A stretch of DNA of 64,000 nucleotides, from NCBI RefSeq assembly GCF_002845275.2, contig NZ_CP088149.1, positions 2,290,501-2,354,500 of the forward strand, written 5' to 3'. The first letter of the stretch is position 1, and the number at the start of each line of letters is the position of its first letter. The position numbers and the translations under genes are program-made. Of this stretch, positions 28,583-36,587 are shown piece by piece. A model generated the notes under the pieces. It saw only the letters and a list, made by a program, of their open reading frames with translations. It was not told the DNA's origin and did no database searches. The DNA is from Pseudomonas sp. S06B 330 (GTDB taxonomy: Bacteria > Pseudomonadota > Gammaproteobacteria > Pseudomonadales > Pseudomonadaceae).

Positions 28583-29563
28583 TCAGGGCAACACCGACAC
28601 CGGGTACACCGCATCAGCCACTCGTAGCGGCTTGGGAATCAGGCCCAGGCCCTGGAAGGTGTCGGCCAGTTTTTGTTGCTCGGCGGTGATGGTGCTGTCG
28701 ATCGGCACGGCGTTGTAGTTGCGCCGTTCGCTGGCCACTTGCAGCACATCGGCGCCAATGCCCAGTTGCGGGGCGAGCAGGGCGGCGACTTCATCGGGTT
28801 TGTGGTTGGCCCAGTCACTGACCTTGGCCAGCTCGCTGAAGAAGGTCTTGAGCAGCGCCCGGTTGTGGTCAGCAAAGCTGGCCGATGACAGGTAAAAGGT
28901 ACGGTTGTTGGACAGCCCGCTGCCGTCACGCAGGTTTTTCAGGCCCGGCTGTTTTTCTGCCGCTGCCAGGAACGGGTCCCACAGGGTCACGGCCTGCACG
29001 CTGCCCGACTGCAACGCGGCCACCGCGTCGGCGGCGTTGTTGACGTAGGCCGGGGTGATGTCTTTGTAGCTCAGGCCGGCATCCTCCAAGGCGACGGCCA
29101 ACAGGTATTGAGCGTTCCAGCCACGACCGGTGGCCACACGTTGGCCTTTGAGCGCCTGGATGTTGGCGATGTTGTCCTGCTTCCGTACGACCAGACCAAT
29201 ACCCCGAGGGTAGGGTTGTTCGGCCGCGAGATAAACCACGGGTTTGCCGGCCGCCTGGGCAAACACCGACGGCGCATCGGCCGCATGGCCCAGGTCAATG
29301 GCGCCGGTGCTCAAGGCTTCGAGCAGTTGCGGGCCCGCAGCAAATTCGTACCAGCTGACGGTCACCCCTTGGGGGGCCAGGGCTTTTTCCAGCGCGCCGC
29401 TGCCTTTGAGGATGTTGATGCTGTTGAATTTCTGGTAGCCGATACGCAAGGTTTTGGCAGGCTCGGCAGCGGCGCTCTGGCCAGGGAGCAAGAGTGCAGC
29501 GAACACGGCGAGCAAGCTGCCGGTCAACAGGCGACGCAGCGGGGAAAGAGGCTGTTGCGGCAT
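28583..29563 (-). CDS. Aliphatic sulfonate-type ABC transporter substrate-binding protein
   Basis: A 326-residue periplasmic binding protein of the SsuA/TauA type. TGGAG precedes ATG 29563. A signal peptide ends near QSAAA/EPAK (about residue 33), and the mature start TLRIGYQKFNSINILKGSG is characteristic. The GRGWNAQYLLAVALEDAGL region replaces the commoner KGS-type loop. It would bind a sulfonate or sulfate ester outside the membrane. No permease or ATPase gene is adjacent, so it is an orphan receptor and must share a transporter. It lies 184 bp upstream of allE on the same strand. Confidence 0.87.
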   Translation of the reverse strand: MPQQPLSPLRRLLTGSLLAVFAALLLPGQSAAAEPAKTLRIGYQKFNSINILKGSGALEKALAPQGVTVSWYEFAAGPQLLEALSTGAIDLGHAADAPSVFAQAAGKPVVYLAAEQPYPRGIGLVVRKQDNIANIQALKGQRVATGRGWNAQYLLAVALEDAGLSYKDITPAYVNNAADAVAALQSGSVQAVTLWDPFLAAAEKQPGLKNLRDGSGLSNNRTFYLSSASFADHNRALLKTFFSELAKVSDWANHKPDEVAALLAPQLGIGADVLQVASERRNYNAVPIDSTITAEQQKLADTFQGLGLIPKPLRVADAVYPVSVLP

Positions 29564-29770
29564 GGGCGGACTCCAGAGGTGCAAGGGTAGGTGGTGTCCA
29601 AAAATATAAAGAGCCGCCATGAGCGCTTCAATTTGTTTATTCCGTTTTGTTAGATTGTTTTGTTATTTTTATATCCTTTTGTTTGTTCTGTGTTTTGCCT
29701 GCCTGAGGGGTGATCGTCAGGGCAAAACCATGAATACTGCGACCACACTCCCTACCTGCCGAGGTCCCTT

Positions 29771-30247
29771 GTGAAGTATCTAATTGCCCTGCTCCTGAGT
29801 CTGTCCCCGCTGTTGGCCCAGGCCGTTGAAGTCGGTGAGCGTCTAGCGCCGTGGACCCTGCTTGACCAGCATGATCAGGCCTACAGCCTCAACGACCAGA
29901 CCCGCACTTTGCTGGTGGCGCGCAACATGGACGGTGCCAAGCTGGTCAAGGCGGCGCTGGCCGATCGTCCCAAGGGCTACCTCGAAGCGCGCAATGCGGT
30001 GTTCGTTGCCGATATCCAGCGTATGCCGGCGCTGATCAGCAAGCTGTTTGCGGTTCCGGCGATGCGTGATTACAGCTACCGGGTCATGCTCGACCGCGAC
30101 GGCAAGGTCGTGGCGCGCTATCCGGGGGCTGAGGACAAGGTACTGTGGCTGCAACTGGAGCAGGGCCGTGTGGTGGCGCAGAACGAATACGCCAGTGCCG
30201 AGGCGCTGCGTGAGGCGTTGGAAGCGCTAGCGCACACTGGCCAATAG
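29771..30247 (+). CDS. Small secreted thioredoxin-fold protein, YtfJ-like, no CXXC
   Basis: A 158-residue protein with a signal peptide (first about 18 residues ending AQA). After it comes VEVGERLAPWTLLDQHDQAYSL, the AhpC/TSA-thioredoxin entry strand. Homologues in Pseudomonas are often labelled FAD/FMN-containing dehydrogenase without visible flavin motifs. The mature protein has no cysteine, so it cannot be a redox thioredoxin. The GTG start at 29771 follows GAGG. It is probably a periplasmic accessory protein; function is unknown. Confidence 0.8.
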   Translation: MKYLIALLLSLSPLLAQAVEVGERLAPWTLLDQHDQAYSLNDQTRTLLVARNMDGAKLVKAALADRPKGYLEARNAVFVADIQRMPALISKLFAVPAMRDYSYRVMLDRDGKVVARYPGAEDKVLWLQLEQGRVVAQNEYASAEALREALEALAHTGQ

Positions 30248-30259
30248 GGTGCTCGCTTT

Positions 30260-30330
30260 TGTGGGAGCAGGCCTTGGGCAACAGCGGGTTTACGCGCTGA
30301 CCCTATCGCCGGCAAGGCCGGCTCCCACAG
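30260..30330. repeat. REPIN, family 1
   Basis: TGTGGGAGCAGGCCTTGGGCAA with inverted partner CGCCGGCAAGGCCGGCTCCCACA, between two convergent genes. Its spacer is shorter than in the other copies. Confidence 0.8.
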
Positions 30331-30408
30331 TAAGTATGTGCTTGCCATGGGCGCTGGATGTTTATTCAGCCACGACGATGGGCACATGCCAGGTCGCCTT
30401 TAGCTGTC

Positions 30409-31416
30409 TCACTCGCCCAAGCGCTGCTCGCGTGAAGGCGGGTAGCCGAAGTAGGCGCTGTAGCACTTGCTGAAGTGCGAAACCGAGACAAAGCCACAGG
30501 CAATCGCCACGTCCATCAGTGGCAGGTCGGCGTATTGCAGCAGGCGCCGGCTCTTGGTAATGCGTAGCTCCATGTAATAGCGGCTGGGGGAGGTGCCCAG
30601 TTGCGCCTGGAACAAGCGGTCGATCTGGCGTCGCGAACGACCGCTGTAGGTGGCCAGTTGATCCAGGCTCAGCGTTTCTTCCAGGTTGTTTTCCATCAAT
30701 TCGACGATGGTGCGCAACGGTGCGCTCATCGATTTTTTCGAGCTGCTGTCGACCCGGCGAAAACGCGCACCGGAGAACGCCAGGATCTCCTCGACCCCAG
30801 CCGCCAGCGCTTCGCCCTGATGTAACTTCAGCAGTGCCAGCATCATTTCCAGTGCGCCATTGGGGCTGGCCGCCGTCAAACGGTCGCGATCGACAACATA
30901 GCTTGCCGGGGTAATTGTGCTCTGCCCACTGCGCTCGGCCAGGCTTGCCCGTTGCTCGGGGTGAATGGTGCAGCGGTAATCGCTAAGCACCCCGGCACGA
31001 CCGAGAAAGTACGCGCCGTTCCACAAGCCGCCGAGGGCCAGGCCATGGTTGGCAGCCTCGGCCAGCAACCGGTCCAGCTCCGGGTACTTGAGCGGCGTGC
31101 GCAAGCCGCCGCACACTACCAGCATGTCGTACTGGTTCAGGGCGGTTCGCTCCAGACCTGCCGCAAAGATCTCCAACCCCAAGTCGCTCATCACCCGATC
31201 ACTGCCCAATGACAGAGGCGTGATCCTGAACAGGTTGTTCTGCAGCAAGTTGGCGGTAACCAGTACATCCATGGCCACGGTGAAGCTGGCCATGGAGAAG
31301 TTCTCCAGCAGCACAAAACCGACCCTATAGGCAGGGGTGGAAGCCGTTTGCGGATGGTTTAAGTTCAGCATGTTGGTTGTGCTGGATTTACGGCTGAACT
31401 GACGTGGGGTGGGCAA
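30409..31416 (-). CDS. GlxA-type AraC regulator with DJ-1/PfpI-like domain
   Basis: A 335-residue protein if started at TTG 31416, which has GGAG six bases upstream; ATG 31371 (320 residues) is in frame but lacks a ribosome site. The N-terminal DJ-1/PfpI glutamine-amidotransferase-like domain (YRVGFVLLENFSMASF, MLVVCGGLRTP) serves as a ligand sensor. The C-terminal AraC HTH pair ends VAIACGFVSVSHFSKCYSAYFGYPPSREQR. Relatives include regulators of arginine, carnitine, glycine betaine and dimethylglycine use. It is divergent from the hypothetical gene at 31571, its best candidate target. Confidence 0.88.
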   Translation of the reverse strand: MPTPRQFSRKSSTTNMLNLNHPQTASTPAYRVGFVLLENFSMASFTVAMDVLVTANLLQNNLFRITPLSLGSDRVMSDLGLEIFAAGLERTALNQYDMLVVCGGLRTPLKYPELDRLLAEAANHGLALGGLWNGAYFLGRAGVLSDYRCTIHPEQRASLAERSGQSTITPASYVVDRDRLTAASPNGALEMMLALLKLHQGEALAAGVEEILAFSGARFRRVDSSSKKSMSAPLRTIVELMENNLEETLSLDQLATYSGRSRRQIDRLFQAQLGTSPSRYYMELRITKSRRLLQYADLPLMDVAIACGFVSVSHFSKCYSAYFGYPPSREQRLGE

Positions 31417-31570
31417 TGTGTGCTCCGCAGGGCAAGGGGTTTACCTGGCGAGTGTACCCAGAAGTTTATTGCCAGTGGTGAACACCGATTGAGAGCGTCT
31501 GCATAGCAAAAGTACCCGCCTGCCTGTAGGGTGCCTAGTTGGCCACTGACCCATACCGCAGAGTCGTGAC

Positions 31571-32134
31571 ATGCCCTCATCCCATCTTGACCCGCTGCGC
31601 CGGGTGATCGAACAGCTTCCGGTCGCGCCAGCGCCTGAGCCGTGGCAACTGAAGACGCGATTGACCATCGCCGGCCTGCTGGAAGTCGGCTTTGAGCGCG
31701 ACGGCGAACTGATGCTGGTTGCCTCCAGCTCGGGGCGCAGTGTGATCGATTGTCAAACAGGGGCAAAAGTCGCCCGCGACCGCACCGATAACCTGGGCAG
31801 CGACCGCCATCTGGAAACCCGCGGCATTGGCCCATTGCACGATCAGGTGGTTCGCATGGCCGGGATCAATGGCGGCGGCCTGCCGCTGGCTACCGCTGAT
31901 GGCTGGATGATCGAAGACATCATCTTGGCCTGGCCCGAACAGCATCTGTTGCTGGTTGAACCGGGTTCGTGGCTGCACGGCGCGCGCTACAACCGACCGG
32001 CCCTGTTCCACAAGCTCGGAGTAGAGCTGGAGGTGAGGGCGTTCGGCTTCTCCTACACCGGCTTGAGCCTGGTGATTGCGACTGCAGCAGAGGTGGTGGT
32101 GTTCGGACGCTGCGCTAAATCCGTTGCTGCCTGA
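31571..32134 (+). CDS. Conserved hypothetical protein
   Basis: A 187-residue cytoplasmic-looking protein, not recognised. It has no signal peptide or membrane helix. The first half has VGFERDGELMLVASSSGRSVIDC and the middle GIGPLHDQVVRMAGINGGGLPLATADGW, suggesting a beta-rich fold with a glycine-rich turn. It is divergent from a GlxA-type regulator across about 155 bp and lies 140 bp ahead of the IclR gene. Codon use looks like that of its neighbours. Confidence 0.8.
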   Translation: MPSSHLDPLRRVIEQLPVAPAPEPWQLKTRLTIAGLLEVGFERDGELMLVASSSGRSVIDCQTGAKVARDRTDNLGSDRHLETRGIGPLHDQVVRMAGINGGGLPLATADGWMIEDIILAWPEQHLLLVEPGSWLHGARYNRPALFHKLGVELEVRAFGFSYTGLSLVIATAAEVVVFGRCAKSVAA

Positions 32135-32204
32135 CCCTTGAGCCCTGCCTGAGGCACCTTTGATCTGCCCGTTACATGCCCCTCGTCGCTTTTAATAGCG
32201 ATAT

Positions 32205-32221
32205 TTCCCACTTAGTGGGAA
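32205..32221. promoter_or_regulatory. 17-bp palindrome, probable autoregulatory IclR operator
   Basis: TTCCCACT-T-AGTGGGAA has perfect 8-bp arms around one base, 54-70 bp upstream of the IclR start. A weaker partner, TTTCACCCTTTGGGAAAA, follows at 32227-32244. This is the size and symmetry expected of an IclR-family site; which protein binds is inferred from adjacency. Confidence 0.7.
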
Positions 32222-32274
32222 TCCTGTTTCACCCTTTGGGAAAACCCTGTGCACCATGTTCGCAAGGAGCACAC

Positions 32275-33000
32275 ATGAACTACACCACGCCCACTGATCG
32301 CTTGTTGCAGATTCTCGTCGCCTTAGGCCAAGCCGATGAAGCGCTGTCGGCCAAGGAGCTGAGCCTTCAATTGGCACAGCCTTTGAGCAGCACTTACCGG
32401 CATTTGAAAACCCTGCTGCGTTGGGGGTTGGCCGAAGACAATGGTCATGGCCGCTACCTGCCGGGACCGGCTTGCCTGCAGCTGGCAAACAAGTTCGACC
32501 GCGAAGCGCTGCTGGTGTCGCAAGCCTTGCCGGAGCTTAAACGCCTGGCTGAACTGAGCCGTGAAAGCGTCGCGCTGATGGTGCCGAGCAATGGCCAGGC
32601 GATTTGTATCGAGCTGATCGACAGCCCGCAGCCACTGCGTTGCTGCTATCAGAAGGGCTTGGCCCAGCCGCTGTTGGTCGGTGCCTCGGCGCGGGTACTG
32701 CTGGCCCACATGGCGCCTGAACGCAGTGAGGCGATCCTTCACGAGCAAGGCGTGGACGCCGAAGGCATCGTGGTTTATCAGCAAAGCTTCATCCCCATTC
32801 GCGCTCAGGGCTACGCCGTCAGCCTGGGCGAAATTGATGACGGCATCTGGGGCGTCAGCGCCCCGGTGCTCGACAGCCGCAACCGCCTGCACGGCGCTAT
32901 CAGCCTGATGGCCCCGGCCTTTCGCGCACAGCAGAACAGCGAGCGTCTGACCCGCTGGACCCGTGAGGTCGCCCTGCGCGTAGGTGCGCGGCTGGATTGA
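32275..33000 (+). CDS. IclR-family transcriptional regulator
   Basis: A 241-residue IclR regulator. AAGGAG 6 bases upstream fixes ATG 32275. The N-terminal winged HTH ([28 protein letters not shown], residues about 22-50) precedes the GAF-like effector domain (residues about 75-240) with [23 protein letters not shown]. It is followed after 20 bases by the hutG-like gene and then gltS, so it is the likely operon regulator. The inducer may be formimidoylglutamate or a related glutamate derivative; this is inference. Confidence 0.9.
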   Translation: MNYTTPTDRLLQILVALGQADEALSAKELSLQLAQPLSSTYRHLKTLLRWGLAEDNGHGRYLPGPACLQLANKFDREALLVSQALPELKRLAELSRESVALMVPSNGQAICIELIDSPQPLRCCYQKGLAQPLLVGASARVLLAHMAPERSEAILHEQGVDAEGIVVYQQSFIPIRAQGYAVSLGEIDDGIWGVSAPVLDSRNRLHGAISLMAPAFRAQQNSERLTRWTREVALRVGARLD

Positions 33001-33020
33001 ATCTACCTGGAGTACCCCGC

Positions 33021-33959
33021 ATGACCGCACATCTCACCATGGCCCTGTGGCAAGGCCGTATCGACGCTGGCGAAGGCGCGTCGGCGCTGCGCTGGCACCA
33101 ATGGGTGCAGCCCTTTAGCCGTGAGCAAACACCTGGCACCGCCCTGGTGGGCCTGGCCTGCGACGAAGGCGTCAGCCGTAACCAGGGCCGCACGGGCGCC
33201 CGTCAAGGCCCTTCAGCGCTGCGCAAGGCACTGGCCAACCTGGCCTGGCGCGGCGAGCGTGGGCTCTACGACAGCGGTGACATCGAATGTGTCGGCAGCG
33301 ACCTGGAAGGTGCGCAACAGGCTTACGCCAAACAGGTCAGCCAATTGCTCGACCAGGGCCACTTGCCCTTGGGCCTGGGCGGCGGCCATGAAATTGCCTA
33401 TGCCAGCTTCCTCGGGCTGGCCGAACACCTGCGCCAGCACGAGCCGTGCCCACGTATCGGCATTCTCAATTTCGATGCCCATTTTGACCTGCGCCACGCC
33501 GCACAAAGCAGCTCCGGCACGCCGTTTCGGCAGATCGCCGAATACTGCCAAGCAGCCGGCATGGCCTTTGACTACTGCTGCCTGGGCGTGAGCGAGCTGA
33601 ACAACACCCAGGCCCTGTTCGAGCAGGCCCAGCGCCTGAACGTGCGCTATCGCCTTGACCGGCAGATGCAGCCATGGAATGTCCCGGCCATCGAAGACTA
33701 TGTCGAGGCATTTCTGAGTGGCATCGATCACCTCTACATGACCGTGTGCCTGGATGTGCTGCCCGCCAGCCAGGCCCCCGGTGTGAGTGCGCCATCGGCC
33801 CATGGCGTCGACCTGATGGTGGTCGAGCACCTGGTCCGCCAGGCCAAGGCCAGCGGCAAGTTGCGCATGGCTGACATCGCCGAACTCAACCCCGGACTTG
33901 ATCAGGACCAGCGCACCGCGCGTATTGGCGCCAGGCTACTGGCCAGCCTGGTTGACTGA
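33021..33959 (+). CDS. hutG: Formimidoylglutamase-like ureohydrolase
   Basis: A 312-residue arginase-family protein; CTGGAG precedes ATG 33021. Family metal motifs are GGGHE near residue 125 and NFDAHFDLR near residue 153. The third motif reads [20 protein letters not shown]; by comparison with SFDIDxxDP-type motifs, a Cys stands where the first metal-ligand Asp is normally found. HutG converts N-formimidoyl-L-glutamate to glutamate and formamide in histidine breakdown. The gene is not next to other hut genes but between an IclR regulator and a glutamate/sodium symporter, so a related glutamate or guanidino derivative is also possible. Confidence 0.82.
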   Translation: MTAHLTMALWQGRIDAGEGASALRWHQWVQPFSREQTPGTALVGLACDEGVSRNQGRTGARQGPSALRKALANLAWRGERGLYDSGDIECVGSDLEGAQQAYAKQVSQLLDQGHLPLGLGGGHEIAYASFLGLAEHLRQHEPCPRIGILNFDAHFDLRHAAQSSSGTPFRQIAEYCQAAGMAFDYCCLGVSELNNTQALFEQAQRLNVRYRLDRQMQPWNVPAIEDYVEAFLSGIDHLYMTVCLDVLPASQAPGVSAPSAHGVDLMVVEHLVRQAKASGKLRMADIAELNPGLDQDQRTARIGARLLASLVD

Positions 33960-34005
33960 GCCCTTGACCCCATAAATCCAAGTATAAAAACAAGAGTGTT
34001 AACCC

Positions 34006-35214
34006 ATGCTGACTCTGCAACTCGATGCATTGACCACCGTCGCCCTGGCGCTTGTGCTGCTGGCGATGGGCGCGCAACTGAAAAAGCACAGTTACTGGCT
34101 GCGCCAGCTTTGTGTACCGGCTCCTGTGATCGGCGGCTTTGGCTTTGCCTTGGTGGTATGGCTGCTGCGTAACCAGCAATGGCTGGACATCAAGCTCGAC
34201 ACCGCCATGCAAACCCCGTTGATGGTGGTGTTCTTCACCACGGTTGGCCTGGGCGGCAGCCTTGGCTTGCTGCGTCAGGGTGGCAAGATCCTCTTCGTCT
34301 ACCTGGGCGCCTGTTGGGGCCTGGCCTTGCTGCAGAACCTGGTGGGTGTCGGCATGGCTAAAGCGCTGGGCATTGACCCGTTATTGGGGATCATGGCCGG
34401 AGCGGTGTCACTCGAAGGTGGCTTTGGTGCGGCGGCGGCGTTCGGACCGATTGCCGAAAGCCTGGGTACCAGCGGTGCCACGACGGCGGCGCTGGCGTCG
34501 GCAACCTTCGGCATGGTCGCTGGCGGCTTGCTCGGCAGCCCGGTAGCCCGCTACCTGATCGACCGCAAAAAACTCGCGGTCAAGGCCGACCGGGTTGACA
34601 CCCTGCAAGCGCTGGAAAAGGCCAACGAAGCCCCGAGCGTGCCCTTGGACGCGGCGGTGCTGCTGCGGCTGTTGACCTGCATCCTGGTGATCATGGTGCT
34701 GGGCTTCTGGATGGGTAACGCCCTGAACGAACACCTGGGTATCGTGCTACCGGTGTACGTCGGTGCGATGTTCGTCGCCATCATTCTGCGCAACTTCAAT
34801 GACCGTGCGCGTGTGATCGAACTGCCCGACAATGCTGTCAGCACCGTGGGCGATATCAGCCTGGGGATGTTCCTGACCATGGCCATGATGAGCCTGAAGT
34901 TCTGGGAGCTGGAGCACCTGGGCCTGCCGTTGTTGGTCATCCTGGTGGTGCAGGTGGTGATCATGGTATTGCTGTGCATCTTCGTGCTGTTCCGCCTGTT
35001 CGGCGGCAATTACGATGCCGCCGTGCTCTGCGCCGGCTACATGGGCCACGGCTTGGGCGCTACGCCCAATGCGGTGGCGAACATGGGCGCCATTTGTGAC
35101 CACTACAAAGTGTTTTCCTACAAGGCTTTCATCATCGTGCCGCTGTGTGGTGCGGTGCTGATCGATATCGTCGCCTTGCCGTTGATTACCTGGTTTATCA
35201 ACGCATTTAGCTGA
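34006..35214 (+). CDS. gltS: Sodium/glutamate symporter
   Basis: A 402-residue inner-membrane carrier of the ESS family. It has about ten hydrophobic segments, beginning LDALTTVALALVLLAMGAQLKK, and the two family repeats containing GGxGAAAAFGPIAES-type and GYMGHGLGATPNAVANM glycine-rich re-entrant loops. It imports L- or D-glutamate with Na+. It lies 46 bp after the hutG-like gene on the same strand, giving a coherent unit: uptake of glutamate-type compounds, a hydrolase that releases glutamate, and an IclR regulator. Confidence 0.93.
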   Translation: MLTLQLDALTTVALALVLLAMGAQLKKHSYWLRQLCVPAPVIGGFGFALVVWLLRNQQWLDIKLDTAMQTPLMVVFFTTVGLGGSLGLLRQGGKILFVYLGACWGLALLQNLVGVGMAKALGIDPLLGIMAGAVSLEGGFGAAAAFGPIAESLGTSGATTAALASATFGMVAGGLLGSPVARYLIDRKKLAVKADRVDTLQALEKANEAPSVPLDAAVLLRLLTCILVIMVLGFWMGNALNEHLGIVLPVYVGAMFVAIILRNFNDRARVIELPDNAVSTVGDISLGMFLTMAMMSLKFWELEHLGLPLLVILVVQVVIMVLLCIFVLFRLFGGNYDAAVLCAGYMGHGLGATPNAVANMGAICDHYKVFSYKAFIIVPLCGAVLIDIVALPLITWFINAFS

Positions 35215-35246
35215 CGTTGTAGGGACAGTTATCCTGCTGGTTTTTT

Positions 35247-35334
35247 TGTGAGAGCCGGCCTTGCCGGCGATGAAATCGGCGCAGTGTCAGCGATTGCGCG
35301 GTGTCTGCATCGCTGGCAAGGCCAGCTCTCACAG
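35247..35334. repeat. REPIN, family 1
   Basis: TGTGAGAGCCGGCCTTGCCGGCGATG...CATCGCTGGCAAGGCCAGCTCTCACA, 88 bp, between gltS and nspC. Spacer matches the copy at 40282 closely. A half-unit sharing GCCGGCCTTGCCGG recurs at about 35437-35450, just before the nspC start. Confidence 0.85.
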
Positions 35335-35462
35335 AAATGTGGGGGTTTTGCTGGCAAACTGACCATTGACTGAGGGAAAAGCGCTTTTCGCTCTTTCGAC
35401 TTGGGGCAAGGGAGGGCACAATGCGTGTCCTTTTTTTGGCCGGCCTTGCCGGGGGCCTCGAA

Positions 35463-36560
35463 ATGATCAAAACGCCGTACTACCTCATCGACAAAACCAA
35501 GCTGCTGCGCAACATGGAGAAGATCGCCTACGTGCGTGAAAACTCCGGCGCCAAGGCCCTGCTGGCACTCAAGTGCTTCGCCACCTGGTCGGTGTTCGAC
35601 CTGATGCAGCAGTACATGGACGGCACCACCTCGTCGTCGCTCTACGAGCTCAAGTTGGGTCGCCAGAAGTTCGCCGGCGAGACCCACGCCTACAGCGTGG
35701 CCTGGGCCGACGATGAAATCGAGGAAATGCTCGATAACTGCGACAAGATCATCTTCAACTCCATCGGCCAGCTGCAACGCTTTGCTGACGCCTCCGACGG
35801 CAAGGTCCGTGGCCTGCGCGTCAACCCGCAAGTGAGCAGCTCCGACTACCTGCTGGCCGATCCGGCGCGCCCGTTCAGCCGCCTGGGCGAGTGGGATCCG
35901 GTCAAAGTCGAAGCGGTGATCGAGCAGATCTCCGGCTTCATGTTCCACAACAACTGCGAGAACGGCGACTTCGGCCTGTTCGACCAGATGCTGTGCACCA
36001 TCGAAGACCGCTTCGGTCACCTGCTGCACAAGGTCGAGTGGGTGAGCCTGGGCGGCGGTATCCACTTCACTGGTGAAGGCTATGCACTGGACGCGTTCTG
36101 CGCACGCCTGAAGGCGTTCTCCGAGAAGTACGGCGTGCAGGTCTACCTGGAGCCAGGCGAAGCGGCGATCACCCAGAGCGCCTCGCTGGAAGTCACCGTG
36201 CTCGACACCCTCTACAACGGCAAGCACCTGGCCGTGGTCGACAGCTCCATCGAAGCGCACATGCTCGACCTGCTGATCTACCGCCTCAACGCCAAGCTGG
36301 CGCCGAGCACCGGCGACCACACCTACATGGTCTGCGGCAAATCCTGCCTGGCTGGCGACATTTTCGGCGAATACTCATTTGATCGTCCGCTGGCCATCGG
36401 CGATCGGCTGTCGTTTGTTGACGCAGCGGGTTACACCATGGTCAAGAAAAACTGGTTCAACGGCCTGAAAATGCCGTCCATCGTAGTGAAACAACTCGAC
36501 GGTACTGTCGAGGTGGTTCGCGAGTTTGGTTTCGAAGACTACTTGTCCAGCCTGTCGTAA
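35463..36560 (+). CDS. nspC: Carboxynorspermidine decarboxylase
   Basis: A 365-residue PLP enzyme of the fold-III decarboxylase family. It decarboxylates carboxynorspermidine or carboxyspermidine to norspermidine or spermidine. The PLP lysine is Lys37 in LLALKCFATWSVF; later signatures are GLRVNPQ, GFMFHNNCENGDF, SLGGGIHFTG and MVCGKSCLAGD. The family starts at MIKTPYYLID (35463). An in-frame ATG at 35421 has a much better ribosome site (GGGAGG at 35410-35415) and would add 14 residues encoded by REP-like sequence, so the true start is uncertain. The dehydrogenase partner follows 27 bases later. Confidence 0.92.
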   Translation: MIKTPYYLIDKTKLLRNMEKIAYVRENSGAKALLALKCFATWSVFDLMQQYMDGTTSSSLYELKLGRQKFAGETHAYSVAWADDEIEEMLDNCDKIIFNSIGQLQRFADASDGKVRGLRVNPQVSSSDYLLADPARPFSRLGEWDPVKVEAVIEQISGFMFHNNCENGDFGLFDQMLCTIEDRFGHLLHKVEWVSLGGGIHFTGEGYALDAFCARLKAFSEKYGVQVYLEPGEAAITQSASLEVTVLDTLYNGKHLAVVDSSIEAHMLDLLIYRLNAKLAPSTGDHTYMVCGKSCLAGDIFGEYSFDRPLAIGDRLSFVDAAGYTMVKKNWFNGLKMPSIVVKQLDGTVEVVREFGFEDYLSSLS

Positions 36561-36587
36561 GCTGGCAGTAAAGGAGAGAAAGAGAAA

